The translations under genes and the position numbers were made by a program. From assembly GCF_039871875.1 (NCBI RefSeq), contig NZ_JBDPMD010000040.1:1-64000 (forward strand): DNA of 64,000 nt, in the 5' to 3' direction. This document shows positions 9,674 through 18,398 of this stretch, in pieces. This stretch comes from Sphaerisporangium sp039871875. GTDB lineage: Bacteria > Actinomycetota > Actinomycetes > Streptosporangiales > Streptosporangiaceae. The notes below the pieces were generated by a model. It was given only the letters and a program-made list of their open reading frames with translations, was not told where the DNA came from and searched no databases. Positions within the stretch are counted from its first letter, which is position 1, and each line of letters opens with the position of its first letter.

Positions 9674-9706
9674 GAAGCCCGCTCCCGGTCGCCGGGGGCG
9701 GGCTTC
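9674..9706. terminator. bidirectional hairpin terminator
   Basis: A 15-bp stem (one G-T pair) starting GAAGCCCGCTCCCGG with a 3-nt loop. It lies 12 nt after the stop at 9661 and overlaps the last codon of the convergent VOC gene, so it can serve both. Confidence 0.75.
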
Positions 9707-10076
9707 AGCGTTCCGCGGCGCTCATGCAGACGCAGAACTCGTTCTCCTCGGGGTCGAGGAGGATCACCCACCCGGTGCCGTCGTCCTCGCGGCGGTCCTC
9801 GTAGACGGTGGCGCCGAGCTTGACGAGGCGCTCGACCTCCTCGTCCCGGGTGCCGTCACCGGACGGGCGGACGTCCAGGTGCACGCGGTTCTTGGCGGTC
9901 TTGCCCTCCGGCACCTTGATGAACAGCAGATGCGGCCCGGCGGGGTTGACGAGCATCACCTCGTCGTCGGCGGGGTCGGTCTCCTCGTGGAACGGCAGCC
10001 CGGTGGCCTGGTGCCACCATTCGGCCAGTTCGTAGGGCCGGGAGCAGTCGATGGTCAGGTTGTGCACAGAGATCAT
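9705..10076 (-). CDS. VOC family protein (glyoxalase-like)
   Basis: A 123-residue vicinal-oxygen-chelate fold protein of the Glyoxalase_6-like type. It begins MISVHNLTIDCSRPYELAEWW, the usual opening of this group, with central RVHLDVRPSGDG and C-terminal GWVILLDPEENEFCVC. The motif DPEENEFC is the typical end of this group. The actual substrate is unknown. The ATG at 10076 is chosen because the fold begins there, although the frame extends 32 codons upstream. Divergent from the sigma factor gene at 10219. Confidence 0.8.
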   Translation of the reverse strand: MISVHNLTIDCSRPYELAEWWHQATGLPFHEETDPADDEVMLVNPAGPHLLFIKVPEGKTAKNRVHLDVRPSGDGTRDEEVERLVKLGATVYEDRREDDGTGWVILLDPEENEFCVCMSAAER

Positions 10077-10218
10077 GCGCCCACCCAAGCGCACCACCGG
10101 TGAACAGGTCAAACACGTTCCGCTTACCGGCCGCTGACATCCGGCCTGAAACACTTCCGGCTGTCCGGACACGCATGGAGACGAGCGGCCGCATGCTCCC
10201 CAGCGGAAGGACAGCGGA

Positions 10219-10770
10219 GTGGGACCACCCGACCCCCGGATGCGTTTCGAGGAGATCTACACCGCGAACTACGCGGACCTCCTCGGCTACGTCCGCCGGC
10301 GCACCGAGTCCGCCGACGACGCCGCGGACGCGCTCGCCGAGACGTTCACGACGGCCTGGCGCCGCCTGGACGACGTCCCCGAAGGGGAGCGCGCCCGCCT
10401 GTGGCTGTACGGCGTGGCCCGGCGGGTGCTCGCCAACCAGCGCAGAGGCGCGTCGCGGCGCACCGCGCTGGCCTCCCGGCTGCGTGAGGAGCTGAGCGCC
10501 TGGGAGGAGGACGCGCCGCACCAGGACACCGGCGCGATCCGGGCGGCGTTCCAGCGGCTCTCCCCCGACGACCGCGAGCTGTTGTCGCTGGTCAGCTGGG
10601 AGGGCTTGGACAGCGCGCAGATCGCGTCCGTGCTCGGCTGCTCGCGGGGCGCGGTGCGCATCCGGCTGCACCGTGCGCGCAAGCGCCTGGCGGCGGAGCT
10701 GGAGGCCGCGGAGCTCGATCTGACCCGGTACGGCCCGCGGGCCGCCGCGCTCGTGAAGGGGCAGCCATGA
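10219..10770 (+). CDS. ECF-type RNA polymerase sigma factor
   Basis: A 183-residue sigma70-family factor. Region 2 spans about residues 10-70 (ANYADLLGYVRRRTE, then AETFTTAWRRLDDVP) and region 4 about 110-165 (LSPDDRELLSLVSWEGLDSAQIA then CSRGAVRIRLHRARKRL, the helix-turn-helix). It should direct transcription from promoters not visible here. The start is GTG 10219; ATG 10240 is an alternative just before the conserved part. The stop overlaps the ATG of the next gene by four bases, so that product is its likely partner or regulator. Confidence 0.85.
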   Translation: MGPPDPRMRFEEIYTANYADLLGYVRRRTESADDAADALAETFTTAWRRLDDVPEGERARLWLYGVARRVLANQRRGASRRTALASRLREELSAWEEDAPHQDTGAIRAAFQRLSPDDRELLSLVSWEGLDSAQIASVLGCSRGAVRIRLHRARKRLAAELEAAELDLTRYGPRAAALVKGQP

Positions 10771-11432
10771 GGACCGCCGACATCGACCGCCTGGTCGCCT
10801 CACTCGCCCCGGGCACCGGTCCGGGCCTGACCCCCGGCGCACGGGAGCTGCTCGACGAGATCGTCGCGACCTCTCAGGTGCCGGTGCGGCCGCGCCCGGC
10901 CCTGACGGCGCGCCTGGCCAGGCTCGCGCCGCTGGTCCGCCACCGGCTGCTCGCCCCGCTCACCGTCGCCGTCGTGCTGCTGACCTGGACGTTGCCGGGC
11001 GGCCTCGGCCCCGGTCTCGGGCCGCGGCCCACCGAAGCGCTGGAGATCAACCGGTCCGGGGTGTACTTCAGCGTCGTCGTGAAGGACGTCTACGCCGACA
11101 AGCGCTCCTACCGGCGGGAACTCGCCGCCCACGGAGTGCCGCTCTCCATGGTCGTGGTGCCCGGCCGGCCCGGCTCGGTGGGGCAGGTCGTCGTCGTGAC
11201 CGGCGGCCCCCTCGGGTTCACCAGGTCAGGGAAGGTCTGGTGGACCGTCCCCGACAGGCGCGACATCGCCCCCCTGCCTGTCGCGGCGTACTGCGACACG
11301 GCAGAACACTGCCCGATCGGCATGCTCGTCCGTGCCGGATATCAGAACAGGGGCACGGTGTGGGTGGCCCGCAGGGCCCTGCCCGGCGAGAACTACGTCT
11401 TCCCCACCAGGGTGACCGTCCAGCCCAGTTGA
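10767..11432 (+). CDS. membrane protein coupled to the ECF sigma gene (possible anti-sigma factor)
   Basis: A 221-residue single-pass protein: an acidic or neutral N-terminal cytoplasmic part (about 1-55), a membrane helix near 60-80 (LLAPLTVAVVLLTWTL), and an external C-terminal domain with two Cys (YCDTAEHC). Its ATG overlaps the sigma factor stop (ATGA), the arrangement typical of sigma/anti-sigma pairs. The N-terminal part starts MRTADIDRLVASLAPG, as in actinomycete proteins encoded beside ECF genes that lack a zinc-finger anti-sigma domain. The anti-sigma role is inferred from position only. Confidence 0.6.
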   Translation: MRTADIDRLVASLAPGTGPGLTPGARELLDEIVATSQVPVRPRPALTARLARLAPLVRHRLLAPLTVAVVLLTWTLPGGLGPGLGPRPTEALEINRSGVYFSVVVKDVYADKRSYRRELAAHGVPLSMVVVPGRPGSVGQVVVVTGGPLGFTRSGKVWWTVPDRRDIAPLPVAAYCDTAEHCPIGMLVRAGYQNRGTVWVARRALPGENYVFPTRVTVQPS

Positions 11433-11509
11433 CCCCCCAGCCCAGTTGACCCCCCAGCCTCTCCACCGCCACGCCTTCCATCGGCGTGCCAGAAGAACGG
11501 ATCCCTTTC

Positions 11510-11854
11510 ATGATCATGCTTCGACTTCTGTTCTGGGCGGCACGGTCAGTGTTCGCGCTGACCCGCCGTCCCTCGTGCACCACGCTCGTGCTGCTCGTGG
11601 CCCTCCCGTTGACCGCGTACGTCGCGTGGAAGGCCGGGGGAGGCGGCGGGCCGGCGCCCGCGGCCGTCCCCGTCTCGACGGTGGTCTACCAGGCGGGCGG
11701 CCCGGCGGTGCACTACGTGAGCAAGAACGGCGACCGGGTCGTCCAGGTGGTGCGCATCCCCGGGCCACGCGCCGGGACGGTGTTCTTCTCCGTGGACGGG
11801 CAGCGGACGCGTGCCTTCGAGGTCCCGCCTCTGCCCGAGAAGCGTTCCGGCTGA
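11510..11854 (+). CDS. small single-pass membrane protein
   Basis: About 114 residues from ATG 11510 (GTG 11486 and ATG 11516 are alternatives). A basic N terminus is followed by a membrane helix (TTLVLLVALPLTAYVAW), then a Gly/Ala/Pro linker and a short external domain. It follows the ECF sigma and membrane protein genes by about 80 nt on the same strand and may be a third member of that unit. It abuts the stop of the convergent gene with no spacer. No family recognised. Confidence 0.5.
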   Translation: MIMLRLLFWAARSVFALTRRPSCTTLVLLVALPLTAYVAWKAGGGGGPAPAAVPVSTVVYQAGGPAVHYVSKNGDRVVQVVRIPGPRAGTVFFSVDGQRTRAFEVPPLPEKRSG

Positions 11855-13105
11855 TCAGCCGATCCAGGCGCCGGTCGTGAAGTTGCCGACGTTGATCGCC
11901 ATGACCGGGATCATGACACCCAGGGTCACGTACCAGACCCATGGCCGGCGCATCCCCACCACCCCGATGGCGATCCACAGGGGGAACCACGTCAGCGACG
12001 CCCGGCCGACCGACAGGTAGAACTCCGACAGGACGAGGAAGGACAGCACCTGCGGCGTGATGTACGCCAGTTCGGGCCAGCGGCGGCGAATGCCGAGCAC
12101 GACCGCCAGACCCACCAGCACGACCGCGGCGATGATCTCCTCGTAGTAGGCGACGGTCAGCGTCGGTTCACCGGCGGCCCGGTTCCAGGTGTTGAGCAGG
12201 GCCTCCCACGGCAGGACGGGATGCCGGCCCCAGTACTGGGCCTGCACGGTGTTGTAGGCCAGCCAGTCACCCGTGCGGGTCCACTGGTAGACGGTGTAGA
12301 GCACGATCGGCACGCCGGGCAGCAGCAGCCACGGCGCGCGGCGCACACCCCCCGGGGCGCGCAGGCCGTTCCTGGCGATCAGGTACATGACGAGGATGCC
12401 GAACGCCAGGAACAGGCCGGAGATGCGGACGGCCGTCGCCAGGGCCGCGCACATCCCCGCGTCCTCCCAGCGGCCCTGCCGGGCCAGCAGCCACGCGGGG
12501 ATCGCCAGGGCCAGGAACAGCGCCTCGGAGTAGCCGGTGTAGAGGAACGCCGCGAACGGGCTGAGGAACAGGGCCGCCACCGCGTACCTGCCGCTGCCGG
12601 CGCGGTACGACTCGGCCAGCCGGGACAGCGCGACCGCCACCACGGCGCTGGCCACCAGCGAGATCAGGACCGTGATCAGCCTGCCGTCGTGGATGACCGG
12701 TTTCAGGGCCTTGATCAGGATCGCCATGCCGGGGAAGAACGCGGGCAGCTTGCCGCTGTCCTGCATGCCCGGCGGGCCGTCGTAGCCGTACTCGGCGATG
12801 GCGATGAAGTTCTCGGCGTCCCAGCGGGTGAGCCGGTTGAGGAACGGGTCGGTGGTGCGGCCGGGCCCGGCCAGGTACATGTAGATGAGGAACCCGATGT
12901 GCGACGCGAACCAGATGAGCAGCGCTATCCGGTCGCCCGTGTCCGTCATCCACCGCGGCGGCCACCATAAGCCCGGTGTCTCCTCGCCTTCCGGCGGCTT
13001 CTCGCCCTCTGGCGGCTTCTCGCCGTCCTGCGGCCCGGCCGCCTGGGCGGCGCGGGTCAGGTCGTCCATGTCCGAGGGGGTGGTTCTCGTGCCCTGCTCC
13101 GTCAC
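11855..13105 (-). CDS. mannosyltransferase-family integral membrane protein (PIG-V-like)
   Basis: A 416-residue polytopic membrane protein. After a hydrophilic N terminus with three imperfect GEKPPE repeats (about residues 25-45) come 10-12 membrane helices. The first external loop carries RLTRWDAENFIAIAEYGYDG, an acidic motif like that of GT-C/PIG-V-type mannosyltransferases using polyprenyl-phosphate sugars. Length and topology fit actinomycete mannosyltransferase-family proteins. GTG 13105 is chosen because the frame upstream encodes non-conserved sequence. The acceptor is unknown. Divergent from fadE5. Confidence 0.72.
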   Translation of the reverse strand: MTEQGTRTTPSDMDDLTRAAQAAGPQDGEKPPEGEKPPEGEETPGLWWPPRWMTDTGDRIALLIWFASHIGFLIYMYLAGPGRTTDPFLNRLTRWDAENFIAIAEYGYDGPPGMQDSGKLPAFFPGMAILIKALKPVIHDGRLITVLISLVASAVVAVALSRLAESYRAGSGRYAVAALFLSPFAAFLYTGYSEALFLALAIPAWLLARQGRWEDAGMCAALATAVRISGLFLAFGILVMYLIARNGLRAPGGVRRAPWLLLPGVPIVLYTVYQWTRTGDWLAYNTVQAQYWGRHPVLPWEALLNTWNRAAGEPTLTVAYYEEIIAAVVLVGLAVVLGIRRRWPELAYITPQVLSFLVLSEFYLSVGRASLTWFPLWIAIGVVGMRRPWVWYVTLGVMIPVMAINVGNFTTGAWIG

Positions 13106-13319
13106 GGGCAAATACTCATATGCCCAAACAAAGCCTGACAAGCCGCCGTGAAAGTTGCATCCTCTCAGCCGGCCGACCGCGCGCCACGTCCCGGACGGGG
13201 CGGGAGCCTGGACGTGAGGGTGAGCATGCCGTTCCCCCACCCCGCCAGGGGGTTACTGACGGGTAGCAAACGCGGTAAGGTTACTCGCCAGTACGTTCTG
13301 ACGGTTCGAGGAGACGCGC

Positions 13320-15140
13320 GTGGGCCACTACAAGAGCAATGTCCGCGACCTGGAGTTCAACCTCTTCGAGATGCTCGGACGCCAGGACGTCCTCGGCACC
13401 GGGCACTTCGCCGACCTCGACGAGGAGACCGTGCGCAGCATCCTGGACGAGGCCGACCGCCTCGCCACGGACGTGCTGGCCGATTCGTTCGAGGAGGGCG
13501 ACCGCACGCCGCCCGTCTTCGACCCCGTGACGCACTCGGTGACGACGCCCCCGCGGTTCCGCAGGTCGTTCGAGAGGCTGCGCGACGCCGGCTGGACCAA
13601 CATCGACCTGCCGCAGGAGCTCGGCGGCCCCGGCCTGCCGCGCAGCGTGACGTGGGCGGTGGCCGAGATGGTGCTCGGCGCCAACCCGGCGCTGTGGCTG
13701 TACGCGGGCGGGCCGGCCTTCGCCCGCATCCTGCACACCCTCGGCACCCCGGACCAGAAGCGCTTCGCCGAGCTCGCCATCGAGCGGAGCTGGGGCGCCA
13801 CCATGGTGCTCACCGAGCCGGACGCCGGGTCGGACGTCGGCGCCGGGCGCAGCCGCGCCGTGCGGCAGCCGGACGGCACCTGGCACATCGAGGGCGTCAA
13901 GCGCTTCATCACGAGCGCCGAGCACGACCTCGCCGACAACATCTTCCACCTGGTGCTGGCCCGCCCCGAGGGGGCGCGGCCGGGCACCAAGGGCCTGTCG
14001 ATGTTCCTCGTGCCGAAGTACCACGTGGACCTCGCGACCGGCGAGCTCGGCGAGCGCAACGGCGTGTACGTGACCAACGTCGAGCACAAGATGGGCCTGA
14101 AGGCCTCCACCACCTGCGAGCTGACCTTCGGCGAGAAGCACCCGGCCGTGGGCACGCTGGTCGGGGAGGCGCACGACGGCATCCGGCAGATGTTCATGAT
14201 CATTGAGCACGCCCGCATGCTGGTCGGCACCAAGGCCATCGCCACCCTGTCCACCGGCTACCTCAACGCGCTGGAGTACGCCAAGCAGCGCGTGCAGGGC
14301 GCCGACCTCGCCCAGATGGCCGACAAGAGCGCCCCGCGCGTCCCCATCACCCGTCACCCGGACGTGCGGCGCGAGCTGATGCTGCAGAAGTCCTACGCCG
14401 AGGGCATGCGCGCCCTGGTGCTGTACACCGCCACGTTCCAGGACGCGGTGCAGATCGCCGAGGCCGCCGGCACCACGGACGCCGCGGCCGAGGCGATGAA
14501 CGACCTGCTGCTGCCGATCGTCAAGGGTGTCGGGTCCGAGCGGTCGTACGAGATGCTGTCCCGGTCCCTGCAGACGCTCGGCGGCTCGGGCTACCTGCAG
14601 GACTACCCGATCGAGCAGTACATCAGAGACGCCAAGATCGACTCGCTGTACGAGGGCACCACGGCGATCCAGGGGCAGGACCTGTTCTTCCGCAAGGTCC
14701 TGCGCAACCAGGGCGCCGCGCTCGGCGCGCTGCTCGGCGAGATCACGGCGTTCGCGGGCTCCGAGGCGGGCAACGGCCGGCTCAAGCAGGAGCGTGCGCT
14801 GCTGCAGGAGGCCGCCGCCGACGTCAAGGCGATGGCCGACACCATGGCCGGCTGGGCGATCTCCGCGATGGAGACCCCCGCGGAGATCTACAAGGTGGGC
14901 CTGAACACCACCCGGTTCCTGCTGGCCCTCGGCGACCTGGTCATCGGCTGGCTGCTGCTGCGGCAGGCCGAGGTGGCGCTGAACGCCCTCACCGGCCCGA
15001 AGGACACCGCTTTCTACACCGGCAAGGTGGCCGCGGCGACGTTCTTCGCCCAGACCGTGCTGCCGCGTCTCGCGGCCGAGCGCCGCATCGCCGCCGCGAC
15101 CGACCAGAGCCTGATGGACCTGCCCGAGGACGCTTTTTAG
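13320..15140 (+). CDS. fadE5: acyl-CoA dehydrogenase, FadE5 type
   Basis: A 606-residue FAD-dependent acyl-CoA dehydrogenase that oxidises acyl-CoAs at the first step of beta-oxidation. It starts MGHYKSNVRDLEFNLFEMLG, almost the mycobacterial FadE5 N terminus, and has the same length class (about 610). Visible parts are the middle domain TEPDAGSDVGAG, the C-terminal helical domain with the catalytic Glu445 in YEGTTAIQGQDLFFRK, and the extra C-terminal region after residue 480. GTG start with GAGGAG ribosome site. The stop codon TAG is built into the terminal repeat of a MITE-like insertion. Confidence 0.92.
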   Translation: MGHYKSNVRDLEFNLFEMLGRQDVLGTGHFADLDEETVRSILDEADRLATDVLADSFEEGDRTPPVFDPVTHSVTTPPRFRRSFERLRDAGWTNIDLPQELGGPGLPRSVTWAVAEMVLGANPALWLYAGGPAFARILHTLGTPDQKRFAELAIERSWGATMVLTEPDAGSDVGAGRSRAVRQPDGTWHIEGVKRFITSAEHDLADNIFHLVLARPEGARPGTKGLSMFLVPKYHVDLATGELGERNGVYVTNVEHKMGLKASTTCELTFGEKHPAVGTLVGEAHDGIRQMFMIIEHARMLVGTKAIATLSTGYLNALEYAKQRVQGADLAQMADKSAPRVPITRHPDVRRELMLQKSYAEGMRALVLYTATFQDAVQIAEAAGTTDAAAEAMNDLLLPIVKGVGSERSYEMLSRSLQTLGGSGYLQDYPIEQYIRDAKIDSLYEGTTAIQGQDLFFRKVLRNQGAALGALLGEITAFAGSEAGNGRLKQERALLQEAAADVKAMADTMAGWAISAMETPAEIYKVGLNTTRFLLALGDLVIGWLLLRQAEVALNALTGPKDTAFYTGKVAAATFFAQTVLPRLAAERRIAAATDQSLMDLPEDAF

Positions 15141-15229
15141 GCCTGTTCTCCGCACGAGCCCGAGAAGCCGTTGATCAGGCGCTACGTGCCATACGGGGCG
15201 TCGAGGGCGATGTGCGGAGAACAGGCCTA
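15138..15229. mobile_element. MITE-like element with 16-bp terminal inverted repeats and TA duplication
   Basis: An 88-bp segment (15140-15227) begins GGCCTGTTCTCCGCAC and ends with its exact reverse complement. It is flanked on both sides by TA (15138-15139 and 15228-15229), giving an 18-bp perfect inverted repeat including the target. A TA duplication suits IS630/Tc1-like or some IS5-group elements. The interior (56 nt) codes for nothing. Removing the element and one TA rebuilds TTT-TAG-GCC, so the fadE5 stop codon was kept on insertion. It may also act as a hairpin terminator. Confidence 0.6.
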
Positions 15230-15383
15230 GGCCCACGGGGAGAGGCACCCGATCCGGCGCGGCGGCTGCACGCCGCGCCGGATCGCCGTGCCCGCCGGGA
15301 ATTCGGTGCTGGGAGCGCGAGCGGCCGCGTATTACCCTGCCTCTAGGCGCTCTTTACCGAATCGTCGAGTCCCGGAGGTCTAA

Positions 15384-15608
15384 ATGGGCATCGGGGTCAG
15401 CATCTTCTTCCTGACCATCGGGGCGATCCTGAAATTCGCCATAGATCCAGACGTGCTCGGCAGCAGCGTGCACATCGACATCATCGGCGTGATCTTCATG
15501 GTCGTCGGCGGCGTCGGCTTGCTGCTGAGCGTCGTGTTCATGAACCGCCGCGGCCGGACCTCCGACGACCACCTGCTGGACCACGAACGCAACCCCCCGA
15601 CGGTCTGA
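15384..15608 (+). CDS. small two-helix membrane protein (DUF6458-like)
   Basis: A 74-residue protein starting MGIGVSIFFLTIGAILKFAID, with a second helix VIFMVVGGVGLLLSVVFM and a short charged tail. This layout and the GxSIFxxxxGAIL opening match the small actinomycete DUF6458 family, whose function is unknown. It has a strong ribosome site (GGAGG) eight bases before ATG. It stands alone. Confidence 0.75.
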   Translation: MGIGVSIFFLTIGAILKFAIDPDVLGSSVHIDIIGVIFMVVGGVGLLLSVVFMNRRGRTSDDHLLDHERNPPTV

Positions 15609-15635
15609 ACCGCCCCGGCCGGGCCGCCGTCGCCG

Positions 15636-15947
15636 CTACCGCTCCCCGAGCGCCGGGAGCTCGTACTGCACCGCCGCCCGGCTCGCCATGATCGGCCTGA
15701 TCGCGCGCTCGATCACGTCGCGGTGCACCGGGTGGTCGCGGTAGACGAGGTAGTCCTCCGCGGAGTCGAAGTCCGCGACGACCACGAACTCGTGGTTGCC
15801 CGGGTTGATCCCCGCGTCGGGCCCCATCTCGTAGCGGCGGATCTCCGGGATCGCCCCCGGAAGCTTGCCGAGCTCCGCCACGAGGCCCGCCTTCTGCTCC
15901 TCGGTGGTCCCCGCGATCCACGTGAACATCACGACATGCCGAAACAC
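15636..15947 (-). CDS. Dabb (stress-responsive A/B barrel) domain protein
   Basis: A 103-residue dimeric ferredoxin-like barrel protein. It opens with FRHVVMFTW and has the centre NHEFVVVADFDSAEDYLVYRDHPVH, both typical of Dabb proteins (HxxxF opening, YxxHPxH). GTG start with an AAGGAG ribosome site. Members are found in stress responses and in polyketide cyclase-like roles; no specific role can be assigned here. Confidence 0.82.
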   Translation of the reverse strand: MFRHVVMFTWIAGTTEEQKAGLVAELGKLPGAIPEIRRYEMGPDAGINPGNHEFVVVADFDSAEDYLVYRDHPVHRDVIERAIRPIMASRAAVQYELPALGER

Positions 15948-15991
15948 GATCTCTCCTTAGGACGGCTGCCCGCCAGCGTACGGGCACGCGA

Positions 15992-16019
15992 GAGGGCCGG
16001 GGTGACGACCCCGGCCCTC
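15992..16019 (-). terminator. hairpin terminator of the 2-oxoacid dehydrogenase operon
   Basis: A 12-bp perfect stem GAGGGCCGGGGT/ACCCCGGCCCTC with a 4-nt loop, 12 nt beyond the E2 stop codon on the minus strand. Confidence 0.7.
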
Positions 16020-16030
16020 CGATCGCCCGG

Positions 16031-17407
16031 TCAGCTCCAGGCGAGCACGCGCAGCGGGTCCCGCAGCATGGCGCCGACGTCGCGCAGGACGTAGGAGCCG
16101 ATCTCGCCGTCCACGACGCGGTGGTCGAAGGACAGGGCGAGGGTGGTGACCTTGCGGGGGACGATCTGGCCGTCCACGACCCAGGGGAGGTCGCGGATCT
16201 GGCCGAAGGCGAGGATGGCGGCCTCGCCGGGGTTGAGGATGGGGGTGCCGGCGTCCACGCCGAAGACGCCCACGTTGGTGATGGTGATGGTGCCGCCGGT
16301 GAGGTCGGCGGGCTGGGAGCGGCCCGCGCGTGCCGTCTCGGTGAGCGCGGTCAGGGCGGCGGCCAGCTCGGGCAGCGTCATGGCGTGCGCGTCCTTGACG
16401 TTCGGCACCACGAGGCCGCGCTCGGTGGCGGCGGCGATGCCGAGGTTCACGTAGTGGTGCACCACGATCTCGTCGCCCGCCCAGGTGGAGTTGATGAGCG
16501 GGTGCCGCTTGACCGCCGTGAGCAGCGCCTTGGCGACCAGCAGCAGCGGCGACACCTTGACCCCGGCGAATTCGGGCAGCTCGCGCAGGCGCCGCACCGC
16601 CTCCACGGTCTCGGTGACGTCCACCTGGAGCCACTCGGTGACGTGCGGCGCGGTGAAGGCCGACGTCACCATGGCGGCGGCGGTGGCCTTGCGCACGCCC
16701 TTCACCGGGATGCGCTCGTCGCGTTCCCCCGGGACGGCCCGGACGGCGGCCGGCGCGGGTGCGGCGGTGCCCTCGGCGGCGGCGTGCACGTCGTCGCGGG
16801 TGATGGAGCCCTGCGGGCCCGAGCCGGCGACGGAGGCCAGGTCCACCCCGAGGTCCCTGGCCAGTTTGCGCACCGGCGGCTTGGCCAGCACGCCGGGCTG
16901 CGGGGCGGGCTGGGGGGCGGGCACGGACGGCACGGGCGGGGCCGGCACGGACGGCGCGGGGCGCGCGGGGGCCGCCGGTGGTGCGGTTGCGGCCACCGGG
17001 GCCGTACGGCGGGCGCGGCGCGTCGTGGCGCCCGCCTTCACGCCGTACCCGACGAGCACCGGCGTCCGCTTGGGCCCACCCGCGCCGCCCTCGGCCCGCT
17101 CGGGCTCGGCGGGAGGTGAGGGCACCATGTCGTCGGCCAGGGCCGTCTCACGGGTGGTGTCCGCGCCCTCGCCGGTGTCCACCGCGATGATCGGCGTGCC
17201 GACGTCCACCGTCTGGCCCTCGGCGACCATCACGCTGCCGACCACACCCTCGAACGGGCAGGGCAGCTCGACGACGGCCTTGGCGGTCTCGATCTCGACG
17301 ATCGTCTGGTTGAGCTCCACCCGGTCGCCCGCGGCCACGTGCCACTTGATGATCTCGGCCTCGGTGAGGCCCTCACCGACGTCGGGGAGCTTGAACTCTC
17401 TCAGCAC
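16031..17407 (-). CDS. bkdC: 2-oxoacid dehydrogenase E2 (dihydrolipoamide acyltransferase)
   Basis: A 458-residue E2 that transfers the acyl group from E1 to CoA. Domains: a single lipoyl domain (1-80) with lipoylated Lys43 in EIETAKAVVE, a Pro/Ala linker, the E3/E1-binding domain near 170-205 (VRKLARDLGVDLASVAGSG), a second linker, and the catalytic domain with His429 and Asp433 in SFDHRVVDGEIG. One lipoyl domain and the neighbouring alpha and beta E1 genes suit a branched-chain 2-oxoacid dehydrogenase better than the main pyruvate complex. GTG start with GAGGAGG; 10 nt after the E1beta stop. No E3 gene is nearby. Confidence 0.88.
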   Translation of the reverse strand: MLREFKLPDVGEGLTEAEIIKWHVAAGDRVELNQTIVEIETAKAVVELPCPFEGVVGSVMVAEGQTVDVGTPIIAVDTGEGADTTRETALADDMVPSPPAEPERAEGGAGGPKRTPVLVGYGVKAGATTRRARRTAPVAATAPPAAPARPAPSVPAPPVPSVPAPQPAPQPGVLAKPPVRKLARDLGVDLASVAGSGPQGSITRDDVHAAAEGTAAPAPAAVRAVPGERDERIPVKGVRKATAAAMVTSAFTAPHVTEWLQVDVTETVEAVRRLRELPEFAGVKVSPLLLVAKALLTAVKRHPLINSTWAGDEIVVHHYVNLGIAAATERGLVVPNVKDAHAMTLPELAAALTALTETARAGRSQPADLTGGTITITNVGVFGVDAGTPILNPGEAAILAFGQIRDLPWVVDGQIVPRKVTTLALSFDHRVVDGEIGSYVLRDVGAMLRDPLRVLAWS

Positions 17408-17417
17408 CGGCCCCTCC

Positions 17418-18398
17418 TCAGAAGGCGAACGTGCGGTCGACGGCGTCGAGCACGCGGTCGAGATCGGGCAGGTAGTGGTCCTCCAGCCGTGACGGCGGGT
17501 ACGGCGTGGAGAACCCGCCGACCCGCAGCACCGGGGCCTCCAGGTGGTAGAAGCACGCCTCGGTGACCCGGGCCGCGATCTCGGCGCCGAGCCCGGAGTA
17601 CACCGGGGCCTCGTGCGCGACGACGCAGCGGCCGGTGCGGCGCACCGACTCGTAGATCAGCTCGGTGTCCAGCGGGGACAGCGACCGCAGGTCCACGACC
17701 TCGATGGACCGCTCCCCCTCGACGGCGTTCGCCGCCTCCAGGCAGGTCTTCACCATCGGGCCGTACGCCAGCACCGTGACGTCGGTGCCCGGGCGGGCGA
17801 TCCGGCCGCGGTCCAGCGGCAGCGGGACGGCGTCCTTGTCCACCTCGGCCTTGTCCCAGTAGCGCCGCTTGGGCTCGAAGAAGATGACCGGGTCCTCGCT
17901 GCGGATCGCCTGCTGGATCATGTGGTAGGCGTCCACCGGGTTGGAGCAGGCCATCACCCGCAGGCCGCCGGTGTGGGTGAAGTACGCCTCGGGGGACTCG
18001 CTGTGGTGCTCGACCGCGCCGATGCCACCGCCGCACGGGATGCGCACGACGACGGGAAGCTTGACCTTGCCGAGGGAGCGCAGCGGCATCTTGGCGAGCT
18101 GGGTGATGATCTGGTCGGCGGCGGGGAACACGAAGCCGTCGAACTGGATCTCGCACACCGGGCGGTAGCCGCGCAGCGCGAGGCCGATGGCGGTGCCGAT
18201 GATGCCCGACTCGGCGAGGGGGGTGTCGATGACGCGGCTCTCGCCGAAGTCCTTCTGCAGCCCGTCGGTGACCCGGAAGACGCCGCCGAGCTTGCCGACG
18301 TCCTCGCCCATGATGAGGACCTTGGGGTCGTCCTCCATCGCCTTGCGCAGGCCCTCGTTGAGGGCTTTGGCCATGGTCAGCGTGACCGGCGTGCTCAT
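17418..18398 (-). CDS. bkdB: branched-chain 2-oxoacid dehydrogenase E1 beta subunit
   Basis: A 326-residue transketolase-like beta subunit that pairs with E1alpha to form the thiamine diphosphate active site. It carries MGEDVGKLGGVFRVTDGL, DTPLAESGIIGTAIGLALRG (with the conserved Glu that activates thiamine), EIQFDGFVFPAADQI and the C-terminal domain HEAPVYSGLGAEI. Its ATG overlaps the E1alpha stop by four bases, giving translational coupling. Substrate class (branched-chain rather than pyruvate) is inferred from similarity to actinomycete bkd genes. Confidence 0.9.
   Translation of the reverse strand: MSTPVTLTMAKALNEGLRKAMEDDPKVLIMGEDVGKLGGVFRVTDGLQKDFGESRVIDTPLAESGIIGTAIGLALRGYRPVCEIQFDGFVFPAADQIITQLAKMPLRSLGKVKLPVVVRIPCGGGIGAVEHHSESPEAYFTHTGGLRVMACSNPVDAYHMIQQAIRSEDPVIFFEPKRRYWDKAEVDKDAVPLPLDRGRIARPGTDVTVLAYGPMVKTCLEAANAVEGERSIEVVDLRSLSPLDTELIYESVRRTGRCVVAHEAPVYSGLGAEIAARVTEACFYHLEAPVLRVGGFSTPYPPSRLEDHYLPDLDRVLDAVDRTFAF

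Noticed and set aside
9705..10076. Bleomycin resistance protein
   Set aside because: The VOC fold is shared by many functions and nothing here points to antibiotic binding.
15138..15229. Ordinary intrinsic terminator of fadE5
   Set aside because: A 56-nt loop and the TA flanks at both ends fit an insertion better, although the hairpin could still stop transcription.
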